A stretch of DNA of 64,000 nucleotides from Lacimicrobium alkaliphilum (GTDB taxonomy: Bacteria; Pseudomonadota; Gammaproteobacteria; Enterobacterales; Alteromonadaceae): positions 157,115 through 221,114 of the forward strand of contig NZ_NISX01000006.1 of the NCBI RefSeq assembly GCF_002591895.1, written 5' to 3'. Below the pieces are notes generated by a model. It did not search any database, had not been told where the DNA came from, and saw only the letters and a list, made by a program, of their open reading frames with translations. Shown here piece by piece: positions 1-9,182 of this stretch (its first letter is position 1; the number at the start of each line of letters is the position of its first letter). The translations under genes were made by a program, and so were the position numbers.

Positions 1-603
1 GATCAATACTGGGTGCAACTGGCGGGCATGTACGGTGAGCTGGGCGAAGAGAAAAAGCAACTGGCGATCCTCGAGGCGGCTTACCAGCAGGATTATATCA
101 CCAGCAGTTCGGATCTTTTTAACCTGGCACAGCTCTATTACTATCACCAGGCACCGGTCAAAGGGGCAAGGTTAATGGAACAGGCGATGGCGGACGGTAC
201 ATTGGAGCGCAATCTGCGTAACCTGAAGTTTCTCGCCAATTGTTGGTCACTGGCCAAAGAGCACGAAAAAGCGATACCGGTGCTGACATCCGCCGCCGAA
301 CTGTCGAGTGACGGAGAGCTGGATGCCCAGCTGGGTCAGTTGTATCTGAATATGGAACAGTGGGATAAGGCCATTGATGCAGCCAGCCGTTCGCTGGAAA
401 AAGGTGAGTTGCGCAATCCCGGCATGTCTCATCTGGTGATGGGGATGGCGTATTTTAATCAGAAGCGATTTAACGATGCCCTGAATCAATTGGCGAAAGC
501 GGAAGAATATGACAACTCCAGACGTATGGCTCAGCAGTGGGGGCGTTATGTGGAATCGGAAAGGGTCAGCTATCAGCGATTGCAGGAAGAGTTTTCTTCC
601 TGA
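1..603 (+). CDS. TPR-repeat protein, C-terminal part (5' end outside window)
   Basis: The reading frame is open from base 1, so this is the 3' end of a longer gene. The 200 visible residues are helical, with several degenerate 34-residue tetratricopeptide-like units. Examples are LDAQLGQLYLNMEQWDKAID and HLVMGMAYFNQKRFNDALNQ, each with the small/large residue spacing typical of TPR helix pairs. TPR proteins act as protein-protein adaptors. In related marine gammaproteobacteria a TPR protein often closes an exbB-exbD-tonB gene set, but nothing upstream is visible, so that link is inference. No signal peptide can be judged. The next gene is convergent. Confidence 0.75.
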   Translation, partial: DQYWVQLAGMYGELGEEKKQLAILEAAYQQDYITSSSDLFNLAQLYYYHQAPVKGARLMEQAMADGTLERNLRNLKFLANCWSLAKEHEKAIPVLTSAAELSSDGELDAQLGQLYLNMEQWDKAIDAASRSLEKGELRNPGMSHLVMGMAYFNQKRFNDALNQLAKAEEYDNSRRMAQQWGRYVESERVSYQRLQEEFSS

Positions 604-686
604 CCCGATCTCTGGCAGATATATTGCGGTCAGGTTGTCCACTCGCTGAGTGGAAGATTAATACCCATTGGTAAACCCGATGAGTA

Positions 687-1613
687 TTAGTCATTGATAT
701 TTCCATATCCACAGTAGCGGACTGTTTTATCGATAATGTTTTGCAGTTCGTTGGTTTCGGTGAAATGTGCCAGAGCCTTATTGATATCAGTTAGCAGTTG
801 CTGCCAGTTGTCCTTTTTACGACTGACGGCATAGTACAGGTGGTTGTACTGCAAGGCTGGCTGGATGACTTCCAGCTTGCTGACATCTGACATGAACCCT
901 GGTGAGGAGGAGTTCGCCTGGCTGATATTGTAAAAGATCACTTTAGGGTCGCCGATGATTAAGTCTACCCGCCCGGCCAGCAACATTCTGGCCAGCTGTA
1001 AGTCATGGGTGGTCTGAATAGTCTGAAAATACCCCTGATCCATCAGCTGATCAAACTCCGGCGTATTCTGATACCCCCGTACCACACCGATATGGACGCC
1101 TTTGAGGCTTTTCAGTTGACCATTAAACCTGTGTGCTTCGCCTTTACGTTTGATCAGGGCAATACTGCCGCCGGGAAAAGGATCCGACAAGGCCAGGTGT
1201 TCGAGCCGGTGGGTGCCCGGATAGATATCAGAGGGTGCGCGTTGTTCGATAAAGTACTCGGGATAGAGTATATCTGAGTCTCCGGACTCCGTTTCCTGTA
1301 CCGCACGCGCCCATGGACGAAACTGAGAATGTACTGCGTAGCCCTGACTGTGCAGTAATGCCACAGTCAGCTGCTGAACCCACCCCTGCTTACACAGGTT
1401 TTCACCAATATAGGGTTGCCAGTTGAGCGTTGATACAACGATAGTTTTGTCTGTGCTGTTATCCATAAAAAGATAGCCGCGATCGGTCCGAATTCCCTGC
1501 ACCTCATAATTGTTATTCTGATACTCATATTCCACCAACAGATGAGGTGAGGCGGCCAGTGAGGCGCAAAACAGCAGAACGCAGGGCCCGAAAAAACAAA
1601 TAAACTTCAGCAA
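687..1613 (-). CDS. periplasmic solute-binding-like protein (SBP family 3 fold)
   Basis: The 308-residue protein starts with a signal peptide (hydrophobic core about residues 4-20, Ala-Ser-rich cleavage zone). The mature part resembles bacterial extracellular solute-binding proteins of family 3. It has an early strand followed by GENLCKQGWVQQLTVALLHS, then FRPWARAVQETESGDSDILY, and a second-lobe segment with LKGVHIGVVRGYQNTPEF and GRVDLIIGDPKV. No permease or ATPase gene is adjacent. It may therefore be an orphan binding protein of the kind common in Alteromonadales, which often senses rather than imports. The ligand cannot be read from the sequence. A similar orphan lies at 3050-3856. Confidence 0.72.
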   Translation of the reverse strand: MLKFICFFGPCVLLFCASLAASPHLLVEYEYQNNNYEVQGIRTDRGYLFMDNSTDKTIVVSTLNWQPYIGENLCKQGWVQQLTVALLHSQGYAVHSQFRPWARAVQETESGDSDILYPEYFIEQRAPSDIYPGTHRLEHLALSDPFPGGSIALIKRKGEAHRFNGQLKSLKGVHIGVVRGYQNTPEFDQLMDQGYFQTIQTTHDLQLARMLLAGRVDLIIGDPKVIFYNISQANSSSPGFMSDVSKLEVIQPALQYNHLYYAVSRKKDNWQQLLTDINKALAHFTETNELQNIIDKTVRYCGYGNIND

Positions 1614-1833
1614 AACTCATCATCCGGTTGTTGTGAACGCGTAATAATCTATGCGGGTTGGTATTAGTTGACAGTATAGAACACTCTAGAAAAAGGGCGA
1701 CTTTTCAGATAGTTATTTACTGTTGCAACGATTAGGTATGGACTCGGATCAGGTGGTATGAGCTGCGCGATTTATTGTTGGCGGATAATTTCGCACACTG
1801 TCAGTCATACTCTGTCCGATAAGGAATTAGCTG

Positions 1834-2454
1834 ATGGAAATTGACTTCTGGTTCGACTTTTCCAGCCCCTATTGTTACCCGGTGGCCATGACGATTGAAG
1901 AGGCAGCCCGCGACAAAGATTTACAGGTTAACTGGCATGGATTTATGCTCGGTACGATTTTAAAGTCACAGGGCAGTGACACACTCCACGATGAACAGAA
2001 TCGCGCCAGGCTAGCCTATACCTGGCTGGATATGAAAAGAGTATGTGAACAATATAATCTTGCTTTTGTCAGGCCCTGCCGATTTCCCAGCGTATCCAGG
2101 CTGGCAACCCGAATCCTGTGCTGGTATCAGCATCAGGACTGGATACCGGCGTTTGTCAGAGCGGTATTTCACGCCGCTTATGCACAAGATAAAAATATAG
2201 CCGATGAAAAGGTCATTGCCGACTGTATTGCTTTGGCCGGGCAGGATCCGCTGACGGTTATTGAGCAGGCAAACTCTATGGAGGCAAAGGCCAGGTTACA
2301 CCTGCAAAATCAGCAAGCAATACGTACGGGAGTCTTCGATGCACCTTTTTTCCAGGTGCAGCAGGAACCATTCTGTGGTCTGGACAGAATGCCTATGGCG
2401 TTAGACTGGCACCGATATCAGTCAGACGTTTTCAGGCAAACCGGTACGGCCTAG
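1834..2454 (+). CDS. 2-hydroxychromene-2-carboxylate isomerase / kappa-class GST family protein
   Basis: This 206-residue protein has the DsbA-like thioredoxin fold with a helical insertion. It opens with IDFWFDFSSPYCYPVA, where the SSPY segment corresponds to the glutathione-contacting Ser region of kappa GSTs and HCCA isomerases. It continues with the usual FMLGTIL segment and ends with GVFDAPFFQV, the cis-proline turn. Length matches the family (about 200). The family catalyses glutathione-dependent isomerisation or disulfide chemistry. The naphthalene-pathway reaction is only one member's role, and no aromatic-degradation genes are nearby, so the substrate is unknown. Its TAG stop shares the CTAG palindrome with the stop of the convergent CBS gene. 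Confidence 0.8.
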   Translation: MEIDFWFDFSSPYCYPVAMTIEEAARDKDLQVNWHGFMLGTILKSQGSDTLHDEQNRARLAYTWLDMKRVCEQYNLAFVRPCRFPSVSRLATRILCWYQHQDWIPAFVRAVFHAAYAQDKNIADEKVIADCIALAGQDPLTVIEQANSMEAKARLHLQNQQAIRTGVFDAPFFQVQQEPFCGLDRMPMALDWHRYQSDVFRQTGTA

Positions 2455-2888
2455 AATTCAGGCGCCGCCTGGTGTTTCAGCAGTCTGATCGCCAGTTTAA
2501 CGAAATCCGAAGAAGTAATAATACCTTGCAGAGCGCCTTTTTCGTCAACAACGGGTAAACAGCCATGTTTATGTGCAAGAAAATACTCGGCCATATCCAG
2601 CAACGGATGATCGGCGCTTATTGTGTCACAGTCGACAACGGCCACTTCCTCAATAGGTACCGCTTTTTCCTGCTCGGCTAACTCTGATTCACCGTAGATC
2701 CTTGCCAGTTTCATAACCTTAGAAATCAGCGCTTTTTGGGTGACAACGCCACGCAATTTTCCGCTTTGTGAATCCAGTACCGGAATATGCCTGATACCAT
2801 GTTCGCGACTCATACTGTGGGCGTCCCGCAGCGTGGCTGACTCATCCAGTGTATGCAGGTTAGTGGTCATGATGTCTTTTACCCGCAT
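2451..2888 (-). CDS. CBS-domain pair protein
   Basis: The 145 residues are almost entirely two CBS motifs. The first runs from VKDIMTTNLHTLDESATLRD to about residue 60 (GIRHIPVLDSQSGKLRGVVT). The second runs from about residue 75 to 135 (HKHGCLPVVDEKGALQGIIT followed by SDFVKLAIRLL). Paired CBS domains form a Bateman module that binds adenine nucleotides and regulates partner proteins. No enzymatic or transport domain is attached. The partner is not evident. The gene is convergent with the isomerase gene and overlaps it by 4 bp. Confidence 0.85.
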   Translation of the reverse strand: MRVKDIMTTNLHTLDESATLRDAHSMSREHGIRHIPVLDSQSGKLRGVVTQKALISKVMKLARIYGESELAEQEKAVPIEEVAVVDCDTISADHPLLDMAEYFLAHKHGCLPVVDEKGALQGIITSSDFVKLAIRLLKHQAAPEF

Positions 2889-3049
2889 TGCCTGTCTCCT
2901 GTGCAGTTGTTTGATAGTACAACATCAAGCCTAGTTCATCTGAACCGGTTCGGCATTGTGCTGGATCAATCGCTGCCCAAATTAAAACTTGTATTTCTGA
3001 GAGCTTTGCTACACTAACAATTAGTTAACATCTGCATTGTGAGTTCACT

Positions 3050-3856
3050 ATGTGCTATCGAATTGCGTTATTATTCACCAGCCTGATGTTTGTCAGTGTA
3101 TTGGCCCTGGCCAATGCCGACGAGGGAGATGTAAACAGTGACAAGGCCCTTCCCTCTCTGACCTTGTTAACAGAGAATTTTGCCCCTTTTAATTATGTTG
3201 ATGACGATAAAATCAAAGGTTTTACCGTTGATGTGGTTGAGCATATTCTGGCCTCAACAGGATCGTCCCAGAGCCGCTCTGATATGCAGGTGCTACCCTG
3301 GTCAAGCGCATATCAACAAGGGTTGCTGCGCCCGGATACCATGCTTTTTACCCTGATCCATACAGAACATCGCGACCCCTTGTTTCGCTGGATTGGCCCG
3401 CTAGTGCCAACCCGGGTAGTGGTGATAGCCAAACGTAATATGGAATTCGAAGCCAAATCTGTTGAGGACCTGGCCGGACTGGTGGTGGGTACAGTAGGGC
3501 AGGATGTGGGTGAGCAATTGCTGATCGAAGAAGGCTTTGCGGTAAACAATATTGTCAGCGAGGACTCGCCCAAAAAAATCGTCGAAATGCTTAAGCGTAA
3601 TCACCTCAATGCCATTGCCTATGATGATATCTCCGCTTTTTGGTATCTTGATAATATCGGTGAGGACTTAGCTAAATACGAGATCATCTACACCCTACAG
3701 GAATCTGACCAGTATATTGGACTGAGCCGTTCAACGCCTAAATGGGTAGAGGACAAACTTCAGGAGGCGTTAAATCAGCTTAAATATTCTGAGAAATACC
3801 GCCAGATGATCAGCCAATATCCGGTGATTGAACATGCGCTGTACCCGACCAATTAA
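3050..3856 (+). CDS. periplasmic solute-binding-like protein (SBP family 3)
   Basis: This 268-residue protein has a signal peptide (MCYRIALLFTSLMFVSVLAL, cleavage near ANA). The mature part shows the family 3 layout: LTLLTENFAPFNYVDDDKIK, FTVDVVEHILASTG, MQVLPWSSAYQQGL, then a second lobe with LAGLVVGTVGQDVGEQLLIE and LNAIAYDDISAFWYL. This pattern is typical of amino-acid-type binding proteins and of the many orphan copies in Alteromonas and Shewanella relatives. No ABC permease is adjacent, so transport cannot be assumed. It may feed a sensor or be a stand-alone binding protein. Confidence 0.78.
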   Translation: MCYRIALLFTSLMFVSVLALANADEGDVNSDKALPSLTLLTENFAPFNYVDDDKIKGFTVDVVEHILASTGSSQSRSDMQVLPWSSAYQQGLLRPDTMLFTLIHTEHRDPLFRWIGPLVPTRVVVIAKRNMEFEAKSVEDLAGLVVGTVGQDVGEQLLIEEGFAVNNIVSEDSPKKIVEMLKRNHLNAIAYDDISAFWYLDNIGEDLAKYEIIYTLQESDQYIGLSRSTPKWVEDKLQEALNQLKYSEKYRQMISQYPVIEHALYPTN

Positions 3857-4353
3857 GCATGTTCAGGGATAGCTGTAGGCGGATACAGCGCAGAAGTATA
3901 CTCGACCCACTAATCCTGTGTCCGGACTCTGCTGCTTTTACTCTATATGACACTTTGCCTTTGTTCGTCCCGCTTCGCCTGCACGACAGCGATTCTGTCA
4001 CGCAGTGAAGTTTGTGTTCCAATGAGGAATGTCGGTTCATTGCTCAGGGTTGCCTGTCAGTTTATTTAGAAACTTGTGAGGGGCATTGTCAGAGCGGTTT
4101 AACTCTATTGGCCCGATAAATTTCGCCCTGCATAATAGTGTTTTTCTCTGCGTACTTTGCGCCTCAGCGAGATCAAACGGATAAAAGCTTAAGATCTCGC
4201 AGAGCCGCTGAGATGCAAAGGACGGTCATAGCACGGATGTAGGGGCGAATTGATTCGACTAACAAAGACGGGTTTAACGCCATATGCCCAATAAATTGGG
4301 CCCTACATGATATTGCTTTTCTCCGCGAGCTCTGCGCCTCCGCGGTAAAAAAC
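3857..4353. repeat. Gene-free stretch with dispersed palindromic repeats
   Basis: No credible gene is present. Bases 4146-4174 (CTCTGCG...GCGAGATC) and 4193-4221 (GATCTCGCAGAG...GCAAAGG) form a long imperfect inverted repeat of the CTCTGCG/CGCAGAG family found elsewhere in this window. A second motif follows: TGTAGGGGCGAATTGATTCG near 4240-4259 and the palindrome GCCCAATAAATTGGGCCC at 4286-4303. Close relatives of both occur at 22407-22452. Bases 4321-4346 carry another CTCCGCG/CTCTGCG half-unit abutting the ndh stop. The function is unknown. Some of these may serve as transcription-stop or mRNA-stability structures. Confidence 0.7.
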
Positions 4354-5643
4354 CTAATGCAGTTTTAACTTCGGTCTTACTGCGCGATTGATTTTTTCTA
4401 CCATCATCAGCAGCATTCCTTTGACCCACCCATGGATGGCGATCTGGTGCATTCTGTATAAAGACATATATACAAATCGCGCAATGCGCCCTTCGATAAA
4501 CATACTATCGCCGGTCAGGTTTCCCATCAGATTCCCGACAGTGCTGTAACGACTGAGGTTGACCAGTGAACCATGGTCTTTGTAGACAAATGGTTTCAGG
4601 GGTTTATTAGCGCGACTTCTGAGGATATTGGTGGCCACCAGTGACGCCATCTGATGAGCAGACTGCGCTCTTGGGGGGACCCAACTGCCATCCGCTTGTT
4701 CAAAACCACAGCAGTCGCCGATAACATAAATATCTTCCGTGCCTTTGGCTTTAAGCTCAGGGGTAACGACAATTTGCTGCATACGATTCAACTCAAAGCA
4801 TTGCTGATCTTTAATATAGTCAGGCACTTTGACGCCTGCTGCCCACACCATCATCGTGGCTTCAACAAACCCATTCTGGGCGGTTTCAAAGCCCTGTTTA
4901 TTAGCAGCGTTAACACGGGTATTTTCCAGCACTTCAACGCCCAGAGCCTTGAGCTCATGACGTACCGCATCGGTTATGCGTTTGGGCAGAGCGGGCAGGA
5001 TACCGGGACCGGCTTCCAGTAAGTGAATTTTAAGCTTACTGGCGCTCATCTGAGACATTCCATAGCGTTTCGCCAGCGTGGCCACATGATAGAGCTCAGC
5101 TGCCAGCTCCACTCCGGTTGCGCCGCCACCGACGATGGCAATGTTAAGTGTGGCATCATCATCGCGCTGATTAAAACGAACGAAGTGATTCATCAATGCA
5201 CGATGAAATTTTAGTGCCTGGTGGGCAGAGTCGAGAGAATAGCAGTACTCGCTGACGCCGGGCGTATTAAAATCATTGGATACACTGCCAATGGCCAGAA
5301 CCAGAGTATCGTAACTTAACTGGCGTTCAGCGATGAGTAACTCCTGATTATCATCATATATGGCAGCAAGGGTGAGCTGTTTTTTATCTGCATCAAGAGC
5401 GACAAATTCACCGTGCTGAAACTGATACCCGTGTCTGGCTGCATGAGCACTGTAAATCACGCCATCAGTACCGGTATCCAGCGAGCCGCTTGCCACTTCA
5501 TGTAACAGTGGCTTCCAGATATGATTGGTGTTTTTATCTACCAGGGTAATCTGTGCCTTTTTTGATTTGCCCAGTTTATGTCCCAGACGAGTGGCCAGCT
5601 CCAGTCCTCCGGCGCCTCCTCCTACAATCAGGATATGTTGCAT
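4354..5643 (-). CDS. ndh: type II NADH dehydrogenase (NDH-2)
   Basis: The 429-residue flavoprotein matches the length of E. coli Ndh (434). An N-terminal FAD-binding Rossmann motif (ILIVGGGAGGLELATRLG) is followed by the NADH-binding motif IAIVGGGATGVELAAELYH near residues 165-185. The FAD-contact segment DIYVIGDCCGF lies near residue 305. A C-terminal amphipathic or hydrophobic region (FVYMSLYRMHQIAIHGWVKG) provides membrane attachment. NDH-2 oxidises NADH and reduces quinone at the cytoplasmic face without pumping protons. The gene is monocistronic as far as can be seen and is flanked by repeat-rich DNA on both sides. Confidence 0.92.
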   Translation of the reverse strand: MQHILIVGGGAGGLELATRLGHKLGKSKKAQITLVDKNTNHIWKPLLHEVASGSLDTGTDGVIYSAHAARHGYQFQHGEFVALDADKKQLTLAAIYDDNQELLIAERQLSYDTLVLAIGSVSNDFNTPGVSEYCYSLDSAHQALKFHRALMNHFVRFNQRDDDATLNIAIVGGGATGVELAAELYHVATLAKRYGMSQMSASKLKIHLLEAGPGILPALPKRITDAVRHELKALGVEVLENTRVNAANKQGFETAQNGFVEATMMVWAAGVKVPDYIKDQQCFELNRMQQIVVTPELKAKGTEDIYVIGDCCGFEQADGSWVPPRAQSAHQMASLVATNILRSRANKPLKPFVYKDHGSLVNLSRYSTVGNLMGNLTGDSMFIEGRIARFVYMSLYRMHQIAIHGWVKGMLLMMVEKINRAVRPKLKLH

Positions 5644-6134
5644 AGTTTATTGACTCCGAGATTAGAATGCTGCTCCGTTCTACCATTGGTACTAAGCCTT
5701 AATTAATTTTTGTGGGTGGCTTTAGGAATAGCCTTATCATACGCCTTAGTGGCGCAGGGAGGGATCTGAAAATTGTAATCTGAAGTTTAAAAAAACTAAT
5801 GAGGGTATTGCCGGGCCAAACCCGAATTGGCTCCAGGCGATTCTATTACCACGAATCTTGGAGGCATAGAACACAGAGGTTCTAAAGGTTTAAAGGGTAA
5901 ATACCTCTGCGATCCCCGCGCCCCTGCGAGATCACAGGCTTTTTACTTGTTGATCTCGCTGAGGCGCAAAGGCGCAGAGAACACGGAGATAGCACTATCA
6001 ACATTGTGCAATCAAAGGCGTTGGGTTTCCGCCAAAAGTATGCGGAAATGACCGCCGGTCATGGAGGGGTGTTGATTAGCTTTCAGTTGTCAGTGACAGC
6101 TAAGCCAGACTCCAGTCGTGCAGATACAGTGCTT
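5644..6134. repeat. Gene-free stretch with CTCTGCG-type inverted repeat
   Basis: No gene is seen here. Bases 5903-5934 (ACCTCTGCG...GCGAGATCAC) and 5951-5988 (TGATCTCGCTGAGG...CACGGAG) are the two arms of an imperfect palindrome of the same family as at 4146-4221, 20015-20275 and 54213-54285. The part nearest 5644 must contain the ndh promoter, but no unambiguous -35/-10 pair was picked out. Bases 6080-6115 contain a small AGCTTTCAG/CAGTGACAGCT structure of unknown meaning. Confidence 0.6.
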
Positions 6135-6308
6135 TTACTCTGATTGCATAATGGCAGCGATTTCCTGCTCCATCACTTTAGCAGCCTGTTGTCTGGCCAG
6201 TTCAAGAAAGGGCGAACCCTGCGACCAGACCGCCTCGGCGGCTTCCTGATTGCGTTTAAATTTATTCTCAATGTCTTTAAAGGCAACGATCATCTGTTCT
6301 TCGGTCAT
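6135..6308 (-). CDS. Small conserved-looking protein at the end of the thiamine operon
   Basis: A 57-codon frame runs from ATG at 6308 to TAA at 6135, preceded by a good Shine-Dalgarno (CAGGAG, 6 bases before the ATG). The protein begins MTEEQMIVAFKDIENKFKRN and ends with AAKVMEQEIAAIMQSE. It is predicted all-helical, charged and cytoplasmic, with no signal or membrane segment. It lies 51 bp after thiH on the same strand and is probably co-transcribed with the thi genes. I do not recognise its family and assign no function. The start, RBS and amphipathic composition make it more credible than a chance frame. Confidence 0.6.
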   Translation of the reverse strand: MTEEQMIVAFKDIENKFKRNQEAAEAVWSQGSPFLELARQQAAKVMEQEIAAIMQSE

Positions 6309-6359
6309 ATATCACTCCTGTTTGCCGGTGAATCTTCAGTGTAGATGATGGTTGTGCTT

Positions 6360-7472
6360 TTATCGGCTAAAACCCGGGTGCCAGTCTGTCCATACAGGTT
6401 GCAGGCCTTTGGCTCTGACCACCTCAGCCATGGTCGCGGGGCTGCGGTTATCATCGATCTCAAATTGTTCCAGAGCCTGGTCTTCACTGGCATAGCCTCC
6501 GGGCTGAGTGCGTGAACCGGCGCTGATGCTGGTGATGCCCAGTGGCAGCAGATGATCCCGTAAAAAGGGTGATTCGCGGGTGGAAAGACTGAGTTCCAGT
6601 TCACTGTCGAGAATTCGCCAGGCACAGAGCAGTTGCACCAGTTGCTTGTCCGACATCGGCCTGATGTCACTCAGACCTCCGGCGCAGGGCCGCAATCTGG
6701 GAAATGACAGAGAGTAACGGGTGCGCCAATAGTTTTTTTGCAGATAACGCAGGTGGCAGGCAGTGAAAAAACTGTCAATACGCCAGTCATCCAGACCGAT
6801 CAGTGCGCCCAGACCTATCTTGTCGATACCGGCCTTTCCGAGTCTGTCAGGGGTTTGCAGGCGCCAGTTAAAGTCGGTTTTTTTGCCTTTATGGTGATGC
6901 CGGGAATAACTGCTTCTGTTGTAGGTTTCCTGATACACCAGTACCGCATCCAGCCCATAGTTACGTAGCTCAGAGTAGTTCTGCTCGCTCAATGGCTGCA
7001 CTTCCATAGCCAGATAACTGAAGTGGCGTTTGATCAGGGGTAAGGCATCGCAAAAGTAATCCATACCCACTTTGGACTCATGCTCACCGGTTACCAATAG
7101 TACCGAATCAAACCCCATGGCTTTAATAGCCAGGCATTCCTGCTCAATCTCATCTGTTGTCAGGGTTTTGCGTCTGAGTTTATTGCTCATCGAGAAGCCA
7201 CAGTAGCTACAATCGTTAGCGCACAGGTTAGACAGATACAAGGGCACAAAAAACTGCATAGTATGGCCAAATCGTTGTCGGGTGAGCGCATAGGCCCGCT
7301 GCGCCATCACTTCCAGATAAGGCTCTGCGGCGGGTGACAGCAGTGCCATAAAATCATCAGTTTGTGGGCGCGGCGCACTCAGTGCACGCTCTACATCGGT
7401 CGCGTTGCAACTGTACAGGCCCATGCGAACCTCTTCCCAGTCATACTTTTCAAACTCTGACACAAAGCTCAC
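6360..7472 (-). CDS. thiH: 2-iminoacetate synthase (tyrosine lyase) ThiH
   Basis: ThiH is a radical-SAM enzyme that cleaves tyrosine to dehydroglycine (2-iminoacetate) and p-cresol, supplying the glycine-derived part of the thiazole. The 370 residues include the CxxxCxxC cluster motif in [16 protein letters not shown] near residue 90. The [13 protein letters not shown] segment and the C-terminal [11 protein letters not shown] region are characteristic of ThiH. Length agrees with E. coli ThiH (377). The start is GTG at 7472, which overlaps the thiG stop (GTGA) and has GGAGG just upstream, so it is translationally coupled. Use of ThiH rather than the glycine oxidase ThiO fits a facultative or low-oxygen lifestyle. 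Confidence 0.94.
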   Translation of the reverse strand: MSFVSEFEKYDWEEVRMGLYSCNATDVERALSAPRPQTDDFMALLSPAAEPYLEVMAQRAYALTRQRFGHTMQFFVPLYLSNLCANDCSYCGFSMSNKLRRKTLTTDEIEQECLAIKAMGFDSVLLVTGEHESKVGMDYFCDALPLIKRHFSYLAMEVQPLSEQNYSELRNYGLDAVLVYQETYNRSSYSRHHHKGKKTDFNWRLQTPDRLGKAGIDKIGLGALIGLDDWRIDSFFTACHLRYLQKNYWRTRYSLSFPRLRPCAGGLSDIRPMSDKQLVQLLCAWRILDSELELSLSTRESPFLRDHLLPLGITSISAGSRTQPGGYASEDQALEQFEIDDNRSPATMAEVVRAKGLQPVWTDWHPGFSR

Positions 7473-8236
7473 AGTGCCTCCGTAAAGGCAGTGAGGGGGC
7501 TGGAGGCCTGAGCCTGCCCTGGCCCGGCTACGCCTGCCTCAAAGGCCATGCGCCCGGCTTGTACTGCCAGCTTAAAAGCTCTGGCCATAGCAACCGGATC
7601 AGTAGAACTGGCGATGGCAGTATTAATCAGCACTGCGTCTACGCCCATTTCCATGGCTTCAGCGGCCTGACTGGGGGCGCCTATACCGGCATCGACGATA
7701 ACCGGCACCTGAGCCTGTTCTAAAATAATCTGCAAAAAGGTTTTGGTTTGCAGGCCCTGCCTGGACCCAATTGGTGCGCCCAGCGGCATGACCGCAGCGC
7801 AGCCAACCTCCTGCAAGCGCAGGCATAGTAGCGGATCGGCGCCGCAGTATGGGAGTACGACAAAGCCCTCTTTTACTAACGTTTCGGCGGCTTTAAGGGT
7901 TTCCAGCGGATCCGGTAACAGGTAGCGCTGATCGGGATGGATCTCCAGTTTCAGCCAGTTGGTGTCAAGGGCTTCGCGGGCCAGCCGCGCTGCAAAAATG
8001 GCTTCCTCGGCGGTTTTGGCTCCCGAGGTATTTGGTAGCAGGTCTACGCCCAGTTTGCGCAACGGGCTGAGCAAATCATCCCGGCCCTGATGCAGATCCA
8101 GTCGCTTCAGAGCAAGAGTAACCAGCTGTGTACTGCTGGCGTCCAGGGCATTGAGCATGGTTTCGGCACGACTGAATTTGCCGGTACCGGTCAGCAGTCT
8201 GGAGGTGAACTCCCGTTCGGCAATTTTCAGCATCAT
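7469..8236 (-). CDS. thiG: thiazole synthase ThiG
   Basis: ThiG condenses deoxyxylulose 5-phosphate, iminoacetate and the ThiS thiocarboxylate into the thiazole phosphate carboxylate. The 255-residue TIM barrel has the expected segments: [19 protein letters not shown] at the N-terminus, [12 protein letters not shown] (Schiff-base lysine strand), [28 protein letters not shown], and the phosphate site [20 protein letters not shown] with [10 protein letters not shown]. Length is typical (about 256). ThiG begins with two ATGs at 8236 and 8233. The thiS stop TAA overlaps the first ATG, and GGAGG lies only a few bases before, so the second ATG may be used. The gene lies between thiS and thiH. Confidence 0.95.
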   Translation of the reverse strand: MMLKIAEREFTSRLLTGTGKFSRAETMLNALDASSTQLVTLALKRLDLHQGRDDLLSPLRKLGVDLLPNTSGAKTAEEAIFAARLAREALDTNWLKLEIHPDQRYLLPDPLETLKAAETLVKEGFVVLPYCGADPLLCLRLQEVGCAAVMPLGAPIGSRQGLQTKTFLQIILEQAQVPVIVDAGIGAPSQAAEAMEMGVDAVLINTAIASSTDPVAMARAFKLAVQAGRMAFEAGVAGPGQAQASSPLTAFTEAL

Positions 8237-8436
8237 TATCCTCCTGCAACCACGGTGAACAGGCTGATGCGATCCTCAGGCTGCAGTTCTGTTTGTTCCC
8301 ACAGACTTTTATTTACCACCTGTTGGTTCACTGCCACTGCGATCCCATTGTTGTCAGGGTAGTGTTGCCGGATCAGTGCCGCTAAGGTCACCGGTGCGCT
8401 GAGCTGTATGCTGTGATCATTGAGTGTCAGTTGCAT
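8236..8436 (-). CDS. thiS: sulfur carrier protein ThiS
   Basis: This 66-residue ubiquitin-fold protein ends in the diagnostic Gly-Gly tail ([10 protein letters not shown]). ThiF adenylates the tail, which is then converted to a thiocarboxylate for thiazole formation. I place the start at the ATG at 8436 ([12 protein letters not shown]) rather than 24 bases upstream. Family members start with the first beta strand, and this ATG overlaps the thiF stop in a TAATG junction. The stop overlaps the thiG start in the same way. Internal features [18 protein letters not shown] and DRISLF are typical. Confidence 0.93.
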   Translation of the reverse strand: MQLTLNDHSIQLSAPVTLAALIRQHYPDNNGIAVAVNQQVVNKSLWEQTELQPEDRISLFTVVAGG

Positions 8437-9182
8437 TATCTGTCTCCACATATTTGGCATTGGGGGGTTCTGGGAAGGGCATAGTGCTGCCAGCTGTGTT
8501 TCAGGCCATCAAAAAGATGCAGTGTGCCCCAGGGCACCGAACCTGTGTTTGCCAGGTATTTGATGCCTTCCAGTGCCTGCATCAGGCCCATCATTGCTAC
8601 CACCGGGCCAATGACACCAGCATGCTGGCAGCCTTGTGGTGGCGCCTGTTCTGGCTCATACAAACATCTGTAGCAGCCGTGGTCGTGGGCTGGATTCAGG
8701 GCCAGGAACTGTCCGGAAAACCCCATGGCGGCGCCGATTATAAGGGCAGTGGAATGGGCATAGCAGGCTGCATTGATGGCCTGTCTGCTGGCCATATTGT
8801 CGCTGCAATCCAACACCAGGTCGGCTTTGCTGACCTGTTCGTACAGACCTTCTCCCCTGAGGTATTCTGTTATCGGCAGAATGTCGATATGGGGATTTTG
8901 CGCCGCAAGTCGCCGCGCTGACAGCTGTGCTTTCAACTGGCCGCTGTGCTGGGAGCTATACAGAGGCTGACGGGGCAGATTACTCGGCGACAGGCGATCA
9001 CCATCGGCCAGGAGCAGTTTGCCAATACCGGCTCCAGTTAGGTATTGGGCCGCAGCGCAGCCGAGACCACCAAGGCCGACAATAAGGACACAGGCTTGCT
9101 TAAGCCTGTGTTGTCCTATTTCTTCGACTTCCGGCAACAGGATCTGTCGGCTGTAATGGATCATCTCCGCATCACTGAGCAT
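8436..9182 (-). CDS. thiF: ThiS adenylyltransferase ThiF
   Basis: This is an E1-like enzyme that activates the C-terminus of ThiS with ATP. The 248 residues contain the nucleotide-binding motif VLIVGLGGLGCAAAQYL, the D-x-LS..NLPRQPLY segment, LVLDCSDNMASRQAIN, and two zinc-binding Cys pairs (CYRC near residue 170 and CQIC at the extreme C-terminus). The size is that of ThiF and MoeB (about 250), and the thi context decides for ThiF. The start at 9182 overlaps the thiDE stop by 11 bp. The end overlaps thiS. Confidence 0.93.
   Translation of the reverse strand: MLSDAEMIHYSRQILLPEVEEIGQHRLKQACVLIVGLGGLGCAAAQYLTGAGIGKLLLADGDRLSPSNLPRQPLYSSQHSGQLKAQLSARRLAAQNPHIDILPITEYLRGEGLYEQVSKADLVLDCSDNMASRQAINAACYAHSTALIIGAAMGFSGQFLALNPAHDHGCYRCLYEPEQAPPQGCQHAGVIGPVVAMMGLMQALEGIKYLANTGSVPWGTLHLFDGLKHSWQHYALPRTPQCQICGDR

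Noticed and set aside
2451..2454. Shared CTAG stop codons of two convergent genes as a regulatory feature
   Set aside because: This is simple tail-to-tail packing with no sign of function.
5827..6051. 74-codon plus-strand frame between ndh and the thi operon
   Set aside because: It is made of the CTCTGCG palindromic repeat, so translation is unlikely to be meaningful.
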